A program made the translations under genes and the position numbers. Under the pieces are notes generated by a model. That model had not been told where the DNA came from. It searched no databases and worked only from the letters and a program-made list of their open reading frames with translations. 64,000 nt of DNA, taken from positions 1 through 64,000 of the forward strand of contig NZ_AQQS01000018.1 of the NCBI RefSeq assembly GCF_002088275.1. Reading direction: 5' to 3'. This DNA is from Aurantimonas sp. 22II-16-19i. GTDB lineage: Bacteria; Pseudomonadota; Alphaproteobacteria; Rhizobiales; Rhizobiaceae. Shown here in pieces: positions 56,066 through 64,000 of the stretch. Within the stretch, counting starts at the first letter, position 1, and each line of letters begins with the position of its first letter.

Positions 56066-58284
56066 CTTTGACCCCCGCAACGCCCCCCGCCGGCATCGAG
56101 CATCTGCCCGACGAGAACCAGGCCTGGGAGATCGGTCGCGGCGTCCATGGCGATCCCTTCTCGGTCCTCGGCCGGTTTTCGACCGATGGTGGCGCGATCG
56201 TGCGCGTCTATCGGCCGGGCGCCCATTCGGCCAAGGTGATCGACGGCGCGGGCAAGGAGATCGCGGTCCTCGAGGCCTTCGGGCCCGAAGGCTTCTTCGC
56301 CGGCTACGTGCCCGGCCTCGACGGCGCGTCGGCCTACCGGATGCGCTACAGCCATGGCGGCGGCCCTGAATGGGACGAGGAAGATCCCTATCGCTTCGGC
56401 CCGATCCTCGGCGAGCAGGACGTCTATCTCCTCGCCGAAGGCAGCCATTACCGCCTCTACGAGAAGCTCGGCGCCCATCCGGCGACGATGGAGGGAACGT
56501 CCGGCGTCGCCTTCGCGGTCTGGGCGCCCGGGGCCCGGCGGGTCTCCGTCGTCGGCCATTTCAACTCCTGGGACGGCCGCCGCTCGGTGATGCGCAAGCG
56601 GCACGAATGCGGCGTCTGGGAGCTGTTCATCCCGCATCTCGGCAAGGGCGAGGTCTACAAGTTCGAGGTGATCGGCCAGGACGGCAACATCCAGCCGCTG
56701 AAGGCCGATCCGGTGGGCTTCCTGCAGGAGGAGGCGCCGTCGACGGCTTCGGTCGTCCACGGCCTCGTCGATCACGAGTGGCAGGACGGCGAGTTCCAGG
56801 CCCATTCGAAGGAATGGCAGAACCGCGAGACGCCGATCTCGATCTACGAGGTGCATCTCGGCTCCTGGCGGCGGGGCGAGGGCAACGAGATGCTCGACTA
56901 CGACGCCATCGCCGAGGCACTGGTGCCCTATGTGAAGGACATGGGCTTCACCCATGTGGAGCTGCTGCCGGTTTCCGAGCATCCGTTCTACGGCTCCTGG
57001 GGCTATCAGCCGATCGGCCTCTTCGCCTCGTCGTCGCGCTGGGGCTCGCCGGAAGCCTTCGCGCGGCTGGTCGATGCGCTGCACCAGGCGGGCATCGGCG
57101 TGCTGCTCGACTGGGTGCCGGGCCATTTCCCCACCGATGTCCACGGCCTCGTGCGCTTCGACGGCACGGCGATCTACGAGCATCCCGACCCGCGGCGCGG
57201 CTTCCACAGGGACTGGAACACGCTGATCTACGACTATGGCCGGCCGCAGGTGAGGAACTTCCTCGTCGCCAACGGCATGTACTGGCTCGACCAGTTCCAC
57301 ATCGACGGTCTGCGCGTCGATGCGGTGGCCTCGATGCTCTATCTCGACTATTCCCGCGAGCAGGGGGAGTGGGAGCCGAACATCCATGGCGGCCGCGAAA
57401 ATCTCGAGGCGATCGCCTTCCTGAAGGACACCAACGAGCGGGTCGGCGAGTATTTCCCCAAGGCGACCACCCATGCCGAGGAATCGACGGCGTTTCCGGA
57501 CGTCTCCCGGCCGACCTATGCCGGCGGTCTCGGCTTCCACTTCAAGTGGAACATGGGCTGGATGCACGACACCCTGCATTACATGCAGGAAGAGCCGATC
57601 AACCGGCGCTACCACCACCACCACATGACCTTCGGCATGGTCTATGCCTATTCGGAGAACTTCGTCCTGCCGCTCAGCCATGACGAAGTGGTCTACGGAA
57701 AGGGCTCGCTGCTCGGCAAGATGCCCGGTGACGAGTGGCAGAAATTCGCCAATCTGCGGGCCTATTTCGGCTTCATGTGGAGCCATCCGGGCAAGAAGCT
57801 GATCTTCATGGGCGGCGAGTTCGGCCAGCGCGCCGAGTGGAACCACGACCAGTCGCTCGACTGGCACCTGCTCGAGCAGCCGAACCATGCCGGCGTCCAG
57901 CGGCTGGTGCGCGACCTCAACACGCTCTACCGCGAGATCCCGGCCCTGCATCAGCTCGACTGCGACCCGAGCGGCTTCGAATGGGTCGATACCTCCAATG
58001 TCGAGGAGAGCGTCATCGCCTTCCTGCGCAAGGACCGGGAAGGCCGGCAGGTGCTGATCGTCTCCAACTTCACGCCGATCCCGCGCCATGGCTACCGGGT
58101 CGGCGTGTCGAAACCGGGCACCTGGACCGAGCGGCTGAACACCGACGCGGAGATCTATGGCGGCTCGAATGTCGGCAACATGGGCGGCAAGACGGCCGAG
58201 GAACCGTCGGTCCACGGCCGGCCCTATTCGATCGCGCTGACGCTGCCGCCGCTCGCGACCGTCGTCATGGTCCACGAGGGCTGA
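56062..58284 (+). CDS. glgB: 1,4-alpha-glucan branching enzyme GlgB
   Basis: This 740-residue GH13 enzyme has an N1 carbohydrate module, a CBM48 ('[21 protein letters not shown]'), and the catalytic barrel with '[22 protein letters not shown]', '[10 protein letters not shown]' and '[15 protein letters not shown]'. GlgB adds alpha-1,6 branches to the glucan built by GlgE. The ATG at 56062 overlaps the treS stop (ATGA); upstream in-frame codons lie within treS. Confidence 0.95.
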
Positions 58285-58297
58285 TGGGCCGAGGGTG

Positions 58298-58317
58298 CCG
58301 ACGCGTCCGCGCGTCGG
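58298..58317 (+). terminator. hairpin after glgB
   Basis: CCGACGCG and CGCGTCGG form an 8-bp stem with a 4-base loop, 13 bases past the glgB stop. The following ATCTTTC has only three T, so termination is likely weak. Confidence 0.4.
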
Positions 58318-58365
58318 ACGCGATCTTTCGGGCGGGGCAGAAGCCGGGCGCCGACGATCGCGCCG

Positions 58366-59568
58366 TCAGGTGGAGAAGTCGAGGGCGGCCCGGGAGCCGT
58401 AGCCGGAGGTGGCCGTGGCCTCCCGCCGGGGCCCACACTCGACCCGGTTGCGCCCATTCGCCTTTGCCCGGTAGAGGGCCTCGTCGGCGACGGCAAGGAG
58501 CCGATCGAGGCTTGCCGCATGGCGCGTCGAGGCGATGCCGATGCTTACCGTCGCGCCGACCTTTTCGGCTTTGCGCGCCAGCATAGCCCTGGCAAACTCG
58601 GCTCGGATCGCTTCGGCGAGCCGCGCCGCGGTGGCCTCGTCGCAATCGGGAAGCAGGAGGGCGAACTCCTCGCCACCGAGCCTTGCGAAGGTGTCGCCGG
58701 GGTGGATGTGGGCGCTGACCAGGGCGGCGAAATCCTTCAGCACCTCGTCGCCGAAGGCGTGGCCATTGGCATCGTTGATCTGCTTGAAGTTGTCGAGGTC
58801 GAGCATCAGCAGCGTCGTTTCGCGGCGATCGGTGGCGCTGCGCCAAGCCGCTTCCGCCTTCAGCTGGAAGGCCCGGCGATTGTCAGCGCCGGTCAGATAG
58901 TCGGTTTCGGCCAGCTTGACGAGCGAGCGCTCGCGCTTCGCGCGCAGCAGCGCAAGCAGCAGATAGCCGGCGATGACCGAGGCCCAGAGACCTTCGATGA
59001 TAACGATCTCGAAGCCGAGCTCGCGCTGAGCGTCGGAAATCGGCCCGAACATCGCGCTCGCCCAGGCGGCGCGGATCGCAGAGAAGCCGGCTCTGATCGT
59101 CATCAACAGGGCGAGCGCACGCCCCAGCCGCCTCGGCCTCGCATCGCCGGACAGGGCACCGAAGGCACTGACGATCGAAATGACCGACGTCAGCACGGAT
59201 ATGACGGCGACGCGGCTGTCGAAGTCGGACGCGAGTGGGCAAAGCCACCAGAACAATAGCCACACGAGGCTCGGGCCGACGAACATGACGACGTTCGCCC
59301 GGCGGCCGTGATAGTTCCAGATCCCCGCGCAGATGGCGCCGTAGGACAAGAGAAACATGGCGTTCGCCAGGCCGATCGAGACGATGTCGAGATCGTCGTA
59401 TTGCCGCAGCGGGAAGAGGCTCGAGGCCACGGCGCTGGCGAAGAAGGCGGCCGTCCACCAGAGGGCGGCCGGATCGCGGAATCTCCGCCATTCGGAGAAC
59501 AGCGCCGCTCCGGCGATGACGAAGGTCCCCATCGCCAGGAAGAAAATCAACTGGACGCTGCCGATCAT
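58366..59568 (-). CDS. membrane diguanylate cyclase (GGDEF)
   Basis: The protein of about 400 residues has seven or so N-terminal transmembrane helices, then a GGDEF domain with 'LTGADNRRAFQLK', 'LMLDLDNFKQINDANGHAFGDEVLKDF' and active-site R-L-G-G-E-E-F near 297. It lacks a clear RxxD inhibitory site upstream. It makes cyclic-di-GMP in response to an unknown membrane signal. The start at 59568 (MIGSVQLIFFLAMG) places the first helix at the N-terminus; an in-frame ATG at 59655 would add 29 hydrophilic residues. It is intact, unlike the truncated sensor at 12.9 kb. Confidence 0.86.
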   Translation of the reverse strand: MIGSVQLIFFLAMGTFVIAGAALFSEWRRFRDPAALWWTAAFFASAVASSLFPLRQYDDLDIVSIGLANAMFLLSYGAICAGIWNYHGRRANVVMFVGPSLVWLLFWWLCPLASDFDSRVAVISVLTSVISIVSAFGALSGDARPRRLGRALALLMTIRAGFSAIRAAWASAMFGPISDAQRELGFEIVIIEGLWASVIAGYLLLALLRAKRERSLVKLAETDYLTGADNRRAFQLKAEAAWRSATDRRETTLLMLDLDNFKQINDANGHAFGDEVLKDFAALVSAHIHPGDTFARLGGEEFALLLPDCDEATAARLAEAIRAEFARAMLARKAEKVGATVSIGIASTRHAASLDRLLAVADEALYRAKANGRNRVECGPRREATATSGYGSRAALDFST

Positions 59569-59974
59569 GCTGTCATCTGTGCTCAACGATCGCGCCGAGA
59601 GCTGGGGACCGCACGGTACCCAGAGCTCGGAAAGGGACGACTGAAACGTTGGCATGCTCGCGCGCGAAAGCCATCTGTCTGGCGCGATCGAAGCCTTGCC
59701 GCCATCATCGTGGGGATGTCTCTAGAAAGCTTTAATTCGGCGGCGACTGATGCGATGCGGACACGCCCATGCGTCGACGACCGTGCGATCTCCGCCGCCG
59801 GGCCGGCCGGTTCGGCGGAACCGCCATCTGCAGCGACAACCCCTCGATCTGCCGCCCCCCGGCCAAGGCCGCTCGGGCCATCCTTGCGGGTCGACCGGCC
59901 CCCGGCAGGCATCCGTGCCGACCGACACGCCGCGTCCTCGTGCCGTTCGCGAAGGCTCGCAATGGCGCGAATGC
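59569..59974. other. intergenic region transglutaminase / diguanylate cyclase
   Basis: About 400 bases between two minus-strand genes, part of which may encode extra N-terminal residues of the cyclase (to 59655). An AT-richer patch (59715-59745) is the likely cyclase promoter. No gene was recognised. Confidence 0.4.
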
Positions 59975-60853
59975 TCAGCCGATCGGCACCACGTCGACGA
60001 AGTGGTCCGTCGCCTGCGGCCCGGCGGTGACGAAGGCCCCGGCGATCGGCAGCGCGTCCGAATAGTCGCGACCGACGGCGACGACGATGTGGTCGTCGCC
60101 GGCGAGGATTCCGTTGGTCGGATCGAAGCCGACCCAGCCGAGCGTCTTTCCCAGCCACACGTCGACCCAGGCGTGCATCGCATCGGCGCCTTCGAGGCGG
60201 GGCCGGCCCTTCGGCGGTTCGGTGCGCAGGAAGCCGCTGACATAGCGGGCGGGGATGCCGTTCGCCCGCAACCCGGCGATCATCACATGGGAGAAATCCT
60301 GGCAGACGCCGCGCTTCTGGGCGAAGGCCTCGGCGACGCTGGTGCCGACGCTGGTCGAGCCCGGCTCGTAGACGAAGTCCGCGCGGATGCGCCTCGTCAG
60401 CGCCATCACCGCCTCGCCGGACGGCTGTTCCCCCGCATCGAGGGTCTCCGCCACATAGGTCGTCACCGCGGCGAGCGGGGCGATGCGCCGGCTGGGCCCC
60501 AGATGGTGGAGCGGCGAGGCGCCCTCCGCCGAGCGGCAGTGCAGCGCCTCGTCGGCGAGCGTGCCGAGGTCCGGCGAGGCGTCGAGGGCCGCCGGCGGCC
60601 GGTCGACCGTCACCTTGGCCTCCATGACGACGGACAGTTCGGTCTGCGGCGTGAAGAAGGCGATGGCATCGACGCCGTTGCCGAAGAAATCGGTCTCCCG
60701 CGCGTGCTCGCCGGGGCGGGGAGCGATGGCCACCTCCACCTTCTGGAGCGTCTGGCCGCCGCCGTCGCGCGGGCGCACCCGCAACAGGTGGCGCGCATCA
60801 CTCACGGCAGAGGGGTAGTCGTAGGTGATCTTCAGGCGGATGGCGTATCTCAT
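59975..60853 (-). CDS. transglutaminase-like cysteine protease-fold protein
   Basis: The 292-residue protein has an N-terminal beta domain (MRYAIRLKITYDYPSAVSDARHLLRVRPR) and a transglutaminase core with catalytic Cys in 'KRGVCQDFSHVMIAGLRANGIPARYVSGFL', His in 'MHAWVDVWLG' and Asp in 'GWVGFDPTNG'. In many proteobacteria such genes sit with ATP-grasp and alpha-E genes in a poorly understood peptide-making or peptide-tagging locus. It overlaps the upstream ATP-grasp gene by four bases. Confidence 0.9.
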   Translation of the reverse strand: MRYAIRLKITYDYPSAVSDARHLLRVRPRDGGGQTLQKVEVAIAPRPGEHARETDFFGNGVDAIAFFTPQTELSVVMEAKVTVDRPPAALDASPDLGTLADEALHCRSAEGASPLHHLGPSRRIAPLAAVTTYVAETLDAGEQPSGEAVMALTRRIRADFVYEPGSTSVGTSVAEAFAQKRGVCQDFSHVMIAGLRANGIPARYVSGFLRTEPPKGRPRLEGADAMHAWVDVWLGKTLGWVGFDPTNGILAGDDHIVVAVGRDYSDALPIAGAFVTAGPQATDHFVDVVPIG

Positions 60854-63270
60854 TCCGGTCCCCCGCTCCATTCGGCCGCCGCCCGCGGGCTCGACAGGAG
60901 ATAGCGCTGGGTGAGGAGGTCGGAGATCAGCGCCAGATCACCGGCGATCCGATCGAGGAAGGCGCTGTCGACCTCGACGGCGTCGGCCGTCTGCAGCCGG
61001 ACCTTCAGCCTCGCGAGGCGGCGGAACAACAGGTCCGGCGTCTCGCCGAGATGCACCCCCGGCAGCGCCGAGGTGACCTCGGCGAGGGTGTTGACCTGGA
61101 AGGCGAGGGAGCGGGGGTTGAGCGGGTCGAGAACCGCGAGATCGACCACCGTCTCCTCCGACAGGTTCACCGAATAGCGCCGGCGATAGGTGACGGAGGA
61201 ATCGGTGAAGGTCAAAAGCGCCTCCAGCGCCCCGACCGGCGCCTCCCCTGCGAGCAGGGCCGAGACCACCGCCGCCGTCGCCTGGCCGCGCTCCAGCGCC
61301 CGGCCGCACTGCATGAAGCGCCAGCCGGTGAAGCGATACATGTTCTCGTGCGCAAGACCGGCAAAGCCCGAGAGATGGGTGAGGATGGCGCTGGTCAGTC
61401 CGACGACGTCCTCGTCCTTCTCGGCGATGGCGTCGAGGATGAGGGCGACGATGTCCTTCAGCGTGCGCCAGGCGTCCGGGGAGAAGCGCTCGCGGATGCG
61501 CGAGGCGGTGTCCGCCGCCTGGCGGGCGAGGGCGAGGAGCCCGCGCTCGGGATGGCCGCCGTCGATCTCGACGCCGTAGTCCTCGAGGATCGTCGCGATG
61601 CGGGCCTCGAGCTCGCCCTCGCTCCAGCCCTCGCCGGCGCGGCCGGCATGCAGCCGCAACAGCCGCGCCGCCACCTCGCCGCGCTCGGCATAGCGGCCGA
61701 GCCAGAACAGGTTGTCCGCCGCCCGGGCGGGCAGCGCCCCCGGCAGCCGCCGCGAGAAGCGGTCGCCCTTCGGCCCGAGCAGCGTCACCGGCTTGGCGGC
61801 CGGCGCCGGCGAGGGGATCCAGACGTCGATCGAGCCGCCGCCCCGCTGCATCGAGATCACCCGCGCATCGCGCGAATCGGCGACGCGGGCAAAGCCGCCG
61901 GGCATGACGTGCCAGCCCTCCTCGTCGCGCATCAGGAAGGCGCGCAGCGTCACCGGCCGCGGCTCCAGCCCCTTGGCGCCGAACACCGGCGCCGTCGAGA
62001 GGGCGGCGATCTCCTGGCCGACCAGGGAGACGCCCTCGCGGGTCGTGGCCGGCACCTTCTGGCCGCCTGTGCCCGGCCGGGCCGCGGTCTCGCCCATGAC
62101 GGGAAAATGCGGGGCGCCGGGAAAGGCCGGGCCGAGCTGCAGCCGGGCGGCGTTCTCCTCGACGAAGCGGCGGATCTTCTCCTGGCCGCACCACCAGGTG
62201 GCGATGGTCGGCAGCGTCAGTTCCTCGCCGAGGAGCGCTTTTGCCAGCGGCTTCTGGAAGGCGAGCAGCGCCGGCGTCTCGAGGATGCCGGCGCCGAGCG
62301 CGTTGACGAGGGTGAGCGCGCCGGAGCGCACCGCGCGCGCAAGACCCGGCGTGCCGATGCGCGAGCCGCCGAAGAGTTCGAGCGGGTCGCAGAAATCGGC
62401 GTCGAGCCGCCGCCACAGGACGCGGATCGGCTGGAACCCGTCGACCGTGCGCACTTCGGCGCGGTCGTCATGGACGACGAGGTCGCCGCCTTCGAGGAGC
62501 AGCAGGCCGAGATAGCGGGCGAGATAGGCGTGTTCGTAATAGGTCTCGTTGTGCGGGCCCGGCGTCAGGAGGCCGATGCGGGCCCGTTCCGGCCCGCCGA
62601 GGGCGAACAGCATCTCCCGGAATCTGCGGAAGAAGCCGGCGAGGCGCTCGACATTGAGGGCGCGGGAGACGTCGGGAAAGGCCTTCGAGGTCGCCACCCG
62701 GTTCTCCAGCGCGAAGCCCGCGCCCGATGGCGCCTGGGTGCGATCGCCGAGCACCCACCAGCGCCCGTCCGGGCCCCGGCCGAGATCGACGGCGATGAAG
62801 GACAGGAGCGGCGCCGCGCCCTTCCCCTGGCCGGCGAGAGGCCGCAGGAACTCCGGATTGCGCCCGAGCAGGATACCCGGCAGGGCGCCATCGGCGATCA
62901 CCCGGCGCTCGCCATAGAGGTCGGCGAGCAGCCTTTCCAGGAAGGTCGCGCGCTGGACGAGGCCATCGCAGAGCGTCGTCCACTCGCCCCGGTCGATCAC
63001 CAGCGCCGGATGGCCGAGCGGCCATTCGTGGCTCTGCTCGCTGCCCTCGCCATAGACCTGGTGGAAGACCCCGGCCTCGGAGAGATATTGGCGCGAGGAG
63101 GCGAAGCGCCGGGCGAGTTCGCCCGCGGCCATCGGTGCGAGCTTGGCCATCAGCGGCGCGTAATGCGGCCGCACCGCGCCGCCGGGAGCGATCATCTCGT
63201 CCCGGCCCTTGGCGGCGAGGGTGGCGTAGCGGCGAATGAGGTGGGGTTCGGGAGGCACGTGATTCCGCAT
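60850..63270 (-). CDS. circularly permuted ATP-grasp / alpha-E fusion protein
   Basis: This 806-residue protein joins a circularly permuted type 2 ATP-grasp domain (about 1-480; 'VFHQVYGEGSEQSHEWPLGHPALVIDRGEW', 'FIAVDLGRGPDGRWWVLGDRTQAPSGAGFALENR', 'LTPGPHNETYYEHAYLARYLG') to an alpha-E helical domain (about 490-806; 'ADNLFWLGRYAERGEVAARLLRLH', 'NMYRFTGWRFMQCGRALERG'). The two parts are often separate genes (DUF404/407 and DUF403). Together with the coupled transglutaminase it may ligate or modify peptides; the product is unknown. Confidence 0.9.
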   Translation of the reverse strand: MRNHVPPEPHLIRRYATLAAKGRDEMIAPGGAVRPHYAPLMAKLAPMAAGELARRFASSRQYLSEAGVFHQVYGEGSEQSHEWPLGHPALVIDRGEWTTLCDGLVQRATFLERLLADLYGERRVIADGALPGILLGRNPEFLRPLAGQGKGAAPLLSFIAVDLGRGPDGRWWVLGDRTQAPSGAGFALENRVATSKAFPDVSRALNVERLAGFFRRFREMLFALGGPERARIGLLTPGPHNETYYEHAYLARYLGLLLLEGGDLVVHDDRAEVRTVDGFQPIRVLWRRLDADFCDPLELFGGSRIGTPGLARAVRSGALTLVNALGAGILETPALLAFQKPLAKALLGEELTLPTIATWWCGQEKIRRFVEENAARLQLGPAFPGAPHFPVMGETAARPGTGGQKVPATTREGVSLVGQEIAALSTAPVFGAKGLEPRPVTLRAFLMRDEEGWHVMPGGFARVADSRDARVISMQRGGGSIDVWIPSPAPAAKPVTLLGPKGDRFSRRLPGALPARAADNLFWLGRYAERGEVAARLLRLHAGRAGEGWSEGELEARIATILEDYGVEIDGGHPERGLLALARQAADTASRIRERFSPDAWRTLKDIVALILDAIAEKDEDVVGLTSAILTHLSGFAGLAHENMYRFTGWRFMQCGRALERGQATAAVVSALLAGEAPVGALEALLTFTDSSVTYRRRYSVNLSEETVVDLAVLDPLNPRSLAFQVNTLAEVTSALPGVHLGETPDLLFRRLARLKVRLQTADAVEVDSAFLDRIAGDLALISDLLTQRYLLSSPRAAAEWSGGPE

Positions 63271-63332
63271 GATGATCGTTGCTCGGCTATGCTACAGGGC
63301 TGCCGACCCGTCGATCATAGAGTACAAATCGC

Positions 63333-64000
63333 ATGCGCGCGCGCCTCAAGACCATTCTGCTTTCCACCGGATGGGAGCGGTTCATCGTTTCCCTGATCAT
63401 CGTCAATGCGGTGATTCTCGGCCTCGAGACCGACGCCTCGATCATGGCCTCCTTCGGCCATGTCCTCATCGCCCTCGACACCGTCATCCTCGGTCTCTTC
63501 GTGATCGAGATCGCCCTGCGCATCACGGCCTTCGGCTGGCGCTTCTTCACCCAGCCCTGGTCGCTGTTCGACTTCTTCGTCGTCGGCATCGCGCTGGTGC
63601 CGGCGACCGGGCCGCTGACGGTGCTGCGGGCGCTGCGCATCCTGCGGGTTCTCCGCCTGATCTCGGTGGTTCCCTCGCTGCGCCGCGTCGTCGGCGGCCT
63701 CGTCGCGGCGCTGCCGGGCATGGGGTCGATCATCGGCCTTCTGGTCCTGACCTTCTACATCTTCGCCGTGATGGCGACGAAGCTCTACGGCGCGACTTTT
63801 CCCGAGTGGTTCGGCACGCTCGGCGCGTCCTTCTACACCCTGTTCCAGGTGATGACGCTGGAAAGCTGGTCGATGGGCATCGTCAGGCCGGTGATGGAGG
63901 CGCATCCGACCGCCTGGCTGTTCTTCGTGCCCTTCATCCTGTGCACGACCTATGCCGTGCTCAATCTCTTCATCGGTGTCATCGTCTCGGCGATGCAGGA
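63333..64000 (+). CDS. voltage-gated sodium channel, NaChBac-type (5' part)
   Basis: The frame is open from ATG 63333 to the window end (about 222 codons, incomplete). It shows S1-S3 helices (FIVSLIIVNAVILGLET, LIALDTVILGLFVIEIALRI, LFDFFVVGIALV), an S4 sensor with regularly spaced Arg (VLRALRILRVLRLISVVPSLRR), S5, the pore loop with selectivity filter T-L-E-S-W-S, and most of S6 ending 'NLFIGVIVSAMQ'. The TLESW filter marks a bacterial Na+-selective six-helix channel. A weak ribosome site precedes it. It is divergent from the ATP-grasp gene. Confidence 0.9.
   Translation, partial: MRARLKTILLSTGWERFIVSLIIVNAVILGLETDASIMASFGHVLIALDTVILGLFVIEIALRITAFGWRFFTQPWSLFDFFVVGIALVPATGPLTVLRALRILRVLRLISVVPSLRRVVGGLVAALPGMGSIIGLLVLTFYIFAVMATKLYGATFPEWFGTLGASFYTLFQVMTLESWSMGIVRPVMEAHPTAWLFFVPFILCTTYAVLNLFIGVIVSAMQ

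Overview
The window is a high-GC chromosomal segment of an alphaproteobacterium, most likely of the order Hyphomicrobiales (rhizobial group). This inference rests on gene content and order: acnA divergent from ccmAB, an hmuPTUV haem-uptake operon with a TGA-N9-TCA iron-operator-like site, a full GlgE glucan pathway, a UraH/XDH/PuuD purine pathway, and two classes of palindromic intergenic repeat typical of rhizobial genomes. Genus or species cannot be fixed from the sequence. No rRNA, tRNA, transposase, integrase or CRISPR array was recognised.

Layout. 1-3.5 kb: outer-membrane beta-barrel, soluble cytochrome c, NUDIX hydrolase, P-loop kinase. 3.5-9.5 kb: haem acquisition, with hmuP-hmuT-hmuU-hmuV on the minus strand and, divergently, a TonB-dependent haem receptor followed by an IsdG-type haem-degrading monooxygenase. 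9.6-16.6 kb: cytochrome c maturation genes in two blocks (ccmA-ccmB and ccmC-ccmD-ccmG), separated by about 3.9 kb holding a GNAT acetyltransferase, tam, a decayed membrane-sensor fragment, a palindromic repeat, an orphan BrnA-like antitoxin and two small accessory genes. 16.9-24 kb: acnA, a DUF1223 protein, a 2-hydroxyacid dehydrogenase, an SH3 protein and a PfkB/adenosine kinase. 24.5-36 kb: cell-surface or glycan-related genes (capsule-type export protein, methyltransferase, Hint-domain protein, TPR-sulfotransferase, FkbM methyltransferase) interleaved with rnd, a UbiH-type hydroxylase and tesB.

36-37 kb holds a pair of overlapping accessory genes, the second an HTH regulator. 37-50.4 kb is a purine module: uraH, xdhA, xdhB, an embedded HicB-like fragment, a palindromic repeat, xdhC, a four-gene BMP-family ABC importer, puuD and guaD. 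Together they would import purines and carry guanine through xanthine and urate to 5-hydroxyisourate and its hydrolysis product. 50.6-58.3 kb is glgE, a treS-maltokinase fusion and glgB: trehalose is converted to maltose, then maltose-1-phosphate, then branched alpha-glucan. 58.4-64 kb: a membrane diguanylate cyclase, a transglutaminase coupled to a fused ATP-grasp/alpha-E protein, and the 5' part of a NaChBac-type voltage-gated sodium channel cut by the window end.

Most genes are conserved core or catabolic functions. The most unusual stretches are the insertion that splits ccm (11.2-15.1 kb), the overlapping gene pair near 36.1-36.8 kb, and the foreign-looking HicB fragment plus repeat inside the xdh operon. 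No clearly new multi-gene system was proven.
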